Shown here: positions 61,797-64,000 of the stretch, in pieces
How positions within the stretch are numbered: the first letter of the stretch is position 1
Layout of the letters: each line of letters opens with the position of its first letter
Made by a program: the position numbers and the translations under genes
Assembly: GCA_946902875.1 (NCBI GenBank)
Contig: OX336336.1
Location: 2,016,545-2,080,544, forward strand
Direction: 5' to 3'
Source: Nematopogon swammerdamellus
Lineage: Eukaryota; Arthropoda; Insecta; Lepidoptera; Adelidae
Length of the DNA stretch: 64,000 nt
The notes under the pieces: model-generated
Seen by the model: the letters and a program-made list of their open reading frames with translations, nothing else
Database searches by the model: none
What the model was told of the DNA's origin: nothing

Positions 61797-62120
61797 TTTT
61801 TTTTTTTATGGAAACTGACACGGTTGGCTACATCACCTACAAAATCCGTGATGTCAGCCCATAACACCGGGTGAATTGGTGCCACGTCAGTGCTTCCCTT
61901 CGGTCGTGCCGGCTACACTGAACTGGACGGAAAACACAAACTATTTACATAGCCGTTTCGACCGACCTTTCATTCAGTGCGGTGGTACCAACCCGGGCGG
62001 GTTAAACCCTACCACCTAGTGATATAAGAAGGGAGTCATATCCCTTAGTCGCCTTTTACGACATACACGGAGAGAGATGCAGTGGGGCTATTCTTTTGAA
62101 GTACCGGCCCCACACGGTAC
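61797..62120 (-). mobile_element. Chimeric SINE B-head/A-body, complete
   Basis: Plus-strand view: T run, ATGGAAACTGACACGGTTGG, TCAGCCCATAACACCGGGTG, AACCCGGGCGGGTTAAACCC, GATATAAGAAGGGAGTCATA (junction), CCTTAGTCGCCTTTTACGAC, GATGCAGTGGGGCTATTC, CCGGCCCCACACGGTAC. Confidence 0.88.
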
Positions 62121-62762
62121 ATTCTCCTTTTGTTCCTTGTTCCTTGTCTCCAATTTGTTCCTTGTTCCTTGTCTCGGAATTTATATAAAGTTTAGCGAAC
62201 GTTATATTTGAATTATTACATATTTCATAATATTTGCTTCTCTCAACACCTCCGCTAAGAGCGCAAGGAAGAGCTAGTTTCCGCGCGGAGCTGCTCGCGC
62301 GCAGCTAACATTGGACTTGGCGCGGTGTAGCCGCACGCGCAACTGTGTCAAGGTGCGCCACTCCACATTACACACTGCACACTACTGCGATACTTCACTC
62401 CCGCCGCGCCCGCCTCGCCTAGCGCACGCGCGTGCGCTCGCTCGCTACGCTATATTACTATACACGATGTCGCAGTTGCCCCCGTAATATTTTTAACTGA
62501 CATAGGGGGGTTATTCTATATGTGAAACTAAACATAATAATTTTTTTTCGTACAAATTTTAAATACCTATTCTCAAAATGTAAGGAGAAAAAAAATTTGT
62601 TTTTCTTCAAATTAAAAAGTCGTAGAACAAGAGTTGTTCTATTTCACGTACAGAATCACCTCCTTTCGGGTTTTACGGTTGGGGTTGCAACACCGTGTTT
62701 ATGTACTACTACGCCAGTAATACATGTAATATGTATGCTAGTAATCCTTACCTTTAATAAAA
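62121..62762. promoter_or_regulatory. Intron DNA with a strong CpG-rich block
   Basis: 62275-62460 is CpG-rich and free of recognised repeats (GCGCACGCGCGTGCGCTCGC). It may be an alternative promoter or enhancer inside E74. A triple GTTCCTTGT run lies at 62130-62175. The regulatory role is inference. Confidence 0.3.
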
Positions 62763-62998
62763 TCCAACGTCTGCTTTCTGTCTGAGTGTCTGAGTGTCTG
62801 AGTGTCTGAGTGTCTGAGTGTATGTCTGTCTGTCCGCTTATAACTCGAGAACCACTGAACCGATTTTAATAAAAAAAAAATCTACGGATAGCTTGATTCT
62901 TCCCATCACCTATAGGCTACTTACTATCACGCTAAATGGCTTATGAGGTTAGCAGTGAAGTGAAATTTGAGAGCGGGCGGAGCCGCGGGCACAGCTAG
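62763..62998 (+). mobile_element. Non-autonomous Helitron, family D, complete
   Basis: A|TCCAACGTCTGCTTTCTGTC at the start and GCGGGCGGAGCCGCGGGC..AGCTAG|T at the end. It carries five tandem copies of TGAGTGTC (62782-62820), a private expansion of the CTGTCTG region. Confidence 0.85.
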
Positions 62999-63000
62999 TA

Positions 63001-63375
63001 TCTCATAAAACAAAGTAACTTACTCCATGACCATACCTTACAGATTTATTATTAGAACTCGGTGTGTATGAGAGCCACATCTTAGCGTAGCCGGAACTGA
63101 TTTTATTTAGCCTATCCTGTGTGTATAGTTAAATGTGCTTGTACTAAGTTTCATCGAATTCGGATGATCGGTTTAAGAGTTATCATACATACATACATAC
63201 ATACAGAAAAGATTTCTAAAAATCTTCATATTCATTTTTAAGTTTCCGTATTAACAGTAGTAGGTTTAAAGATTCGTCAATTTAGTTTTACAATCATACT
63301 CGTTCGTACATAGAGTCTACAAACTATCATAAAACAAAGTAACTTACTCCATGCAGGACCATCCCTTACATATTT
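63001..63375 (-). mobile_element. Two partial Helitron E copies in tandem
   Basis: 63001-63046 is a 5' fragment (CATAAAACAAAGTAACTTAC, ACAGATTTATTATTAG). 63060-63375 is a second copy running from GAGAGCCACATCTTAGCGTA to CTTACATATTTATTATTAG. Confidence 0.72.
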
Positions 63376-63387
63376 ATTATTAGTACT

Positions 63388-63725
63388 TACTTTTGCCCGC
63401 GGCTTCGCTCGCGTGAAATTCGTATTTAAAAAGAAGAAATTAAGTAAGTCCGCTATAGCGTAACTTTATTTCGGCGCGCGAAAAAATTCGGTTTGTATGG
63501 GAGCCACATCTTAGCGTAGCCGGAACTGAATTTTATTTAGCCTGTCCTGTGTCCCGTATAGTTAAATGTGCTTGTACTAAGTTTCATCGAATTCGGATGA
63601 TCGGTTTAAGAGTTATCTAGAAACATACATACATAGATACAGAAAATATTTCTAAAAATCGTAAATTTAGTTTTACAATCATACATAGAGTCTACAAACG
63701 CAGTATCTCATAAACAGACATCGGA
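63388..63725 (-). mobile_element. Helitron family E, 5' end cut
   Basis: Plus-strand view starts TTTTGCCCGCGGCTTCGCTC (the 3' signature without the final CTAG), then GTATTTAAAAAGAAGAAATT, GAATTCGGATGATCGGTTTA, and stops at GTATCTCATAAAC. Confidence 0.72.
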
Positions 63726-64000
63726 ATCCGCGGGGCACGAATACGACCTTGTTAGGGATTGACTACGGCGATCAATAAACAATCGACACTGTTATCGATA
63801 CTCATATTTATTTGTTTATTGTATTTTATTCATGTCATATTTCAGACCTGAATACTTATATACCTACAGTACTTATATAAACATGTATACTTTATGTTAA
63901 CGATTAAGTAAATATAATACATATTTATATAAGGTCTTTCAAAATTAGTTCATAGTACGCTAAGGGGGGGTTCTGTATCATATAGGGAGTAAAACCTTTA
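63726..64000. other. Intron DNA; start of another TATAAGGTCTTTCA element
   Basis: 63930-64000 repeats the end of the element at 50590-51313 (TATAAGGTCTTTCA, TACGCTAAGGGGGGG). The copy runs off the window. Confidence 0.55.

Overview
The window looks like genomic DNA of a moth or butterfly (Lepidoptera). Support comes from the repeat content: short Helitrons whose 3' end reads GCGGGC..AGCTAG before a T, many 5'-truncated LINE tails, several tRNA-headed SINEs, and a homogeneous block of the insect telomere pentamer TTAGG. The species cannot be named. All of the sequence is eukaryotic and intron-rich; there is no operon structure, rRNA operon or CRISPR.

Host genes are few. On the minus strand at 9145-9433 is a first coding exon whose protein resembles the N-terminus of the U7 snRNP protein LSM11; the rest of that gene must lie to the left, outside the window. 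On the plus strand, exons at 28616-28690, 29471-29725 and 31269-31617 belong to the ecdysone-induced ETS factor E74 (Eip74EF). The first begins MPFIEDDWWGADNDGR, matching the known E74A start. The DNA-binding ETS exon is not in the window, so about 32 kb on the right (31618-64000) is read as E74 intron. The two genes are divergent and about 19 kb apart. The only other gene-like item is a weak 77-codon frame with a poly(A) signal at 23615-23924.

Everything else is mobile DNA. 1-9000: diverged repeats, a broken CR1/jockey-group LINE (2600-4862), a composite SINE, and a long open frame of a LINE with a restriction-like endonuclease (5657-8160, minus). 14495-17510: a 3.0 kb foldback transposon with 36 bp terminal inverted repeats, a 7 bp target duplication, and two opposed arrays of 10 bp repeats meeting almost without a spacer. 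18-31 kb: SINEs, MITEs and LINE tails between the genes and inside the first E74 introns. 32-64 kb: Helitrons, palindromic Tc1/mariner-like elements (notably 47477-49466), 33 copies of TTAGG, minisatellites, and many copies of a small set of SINEs.

Two systems stand out. The first is the foldback element, which resembles Galileo of the P superfamily in its design and target duplication length. The second is a modular SINE group: one conserved body is found behind a composite tRNA/5S-rRNA-like head (family A), a plain tRNA head (family H) and an unrelated head taken from another SINE (family B). Family letters (A, B, H, C and so on) are labels made for this window only.
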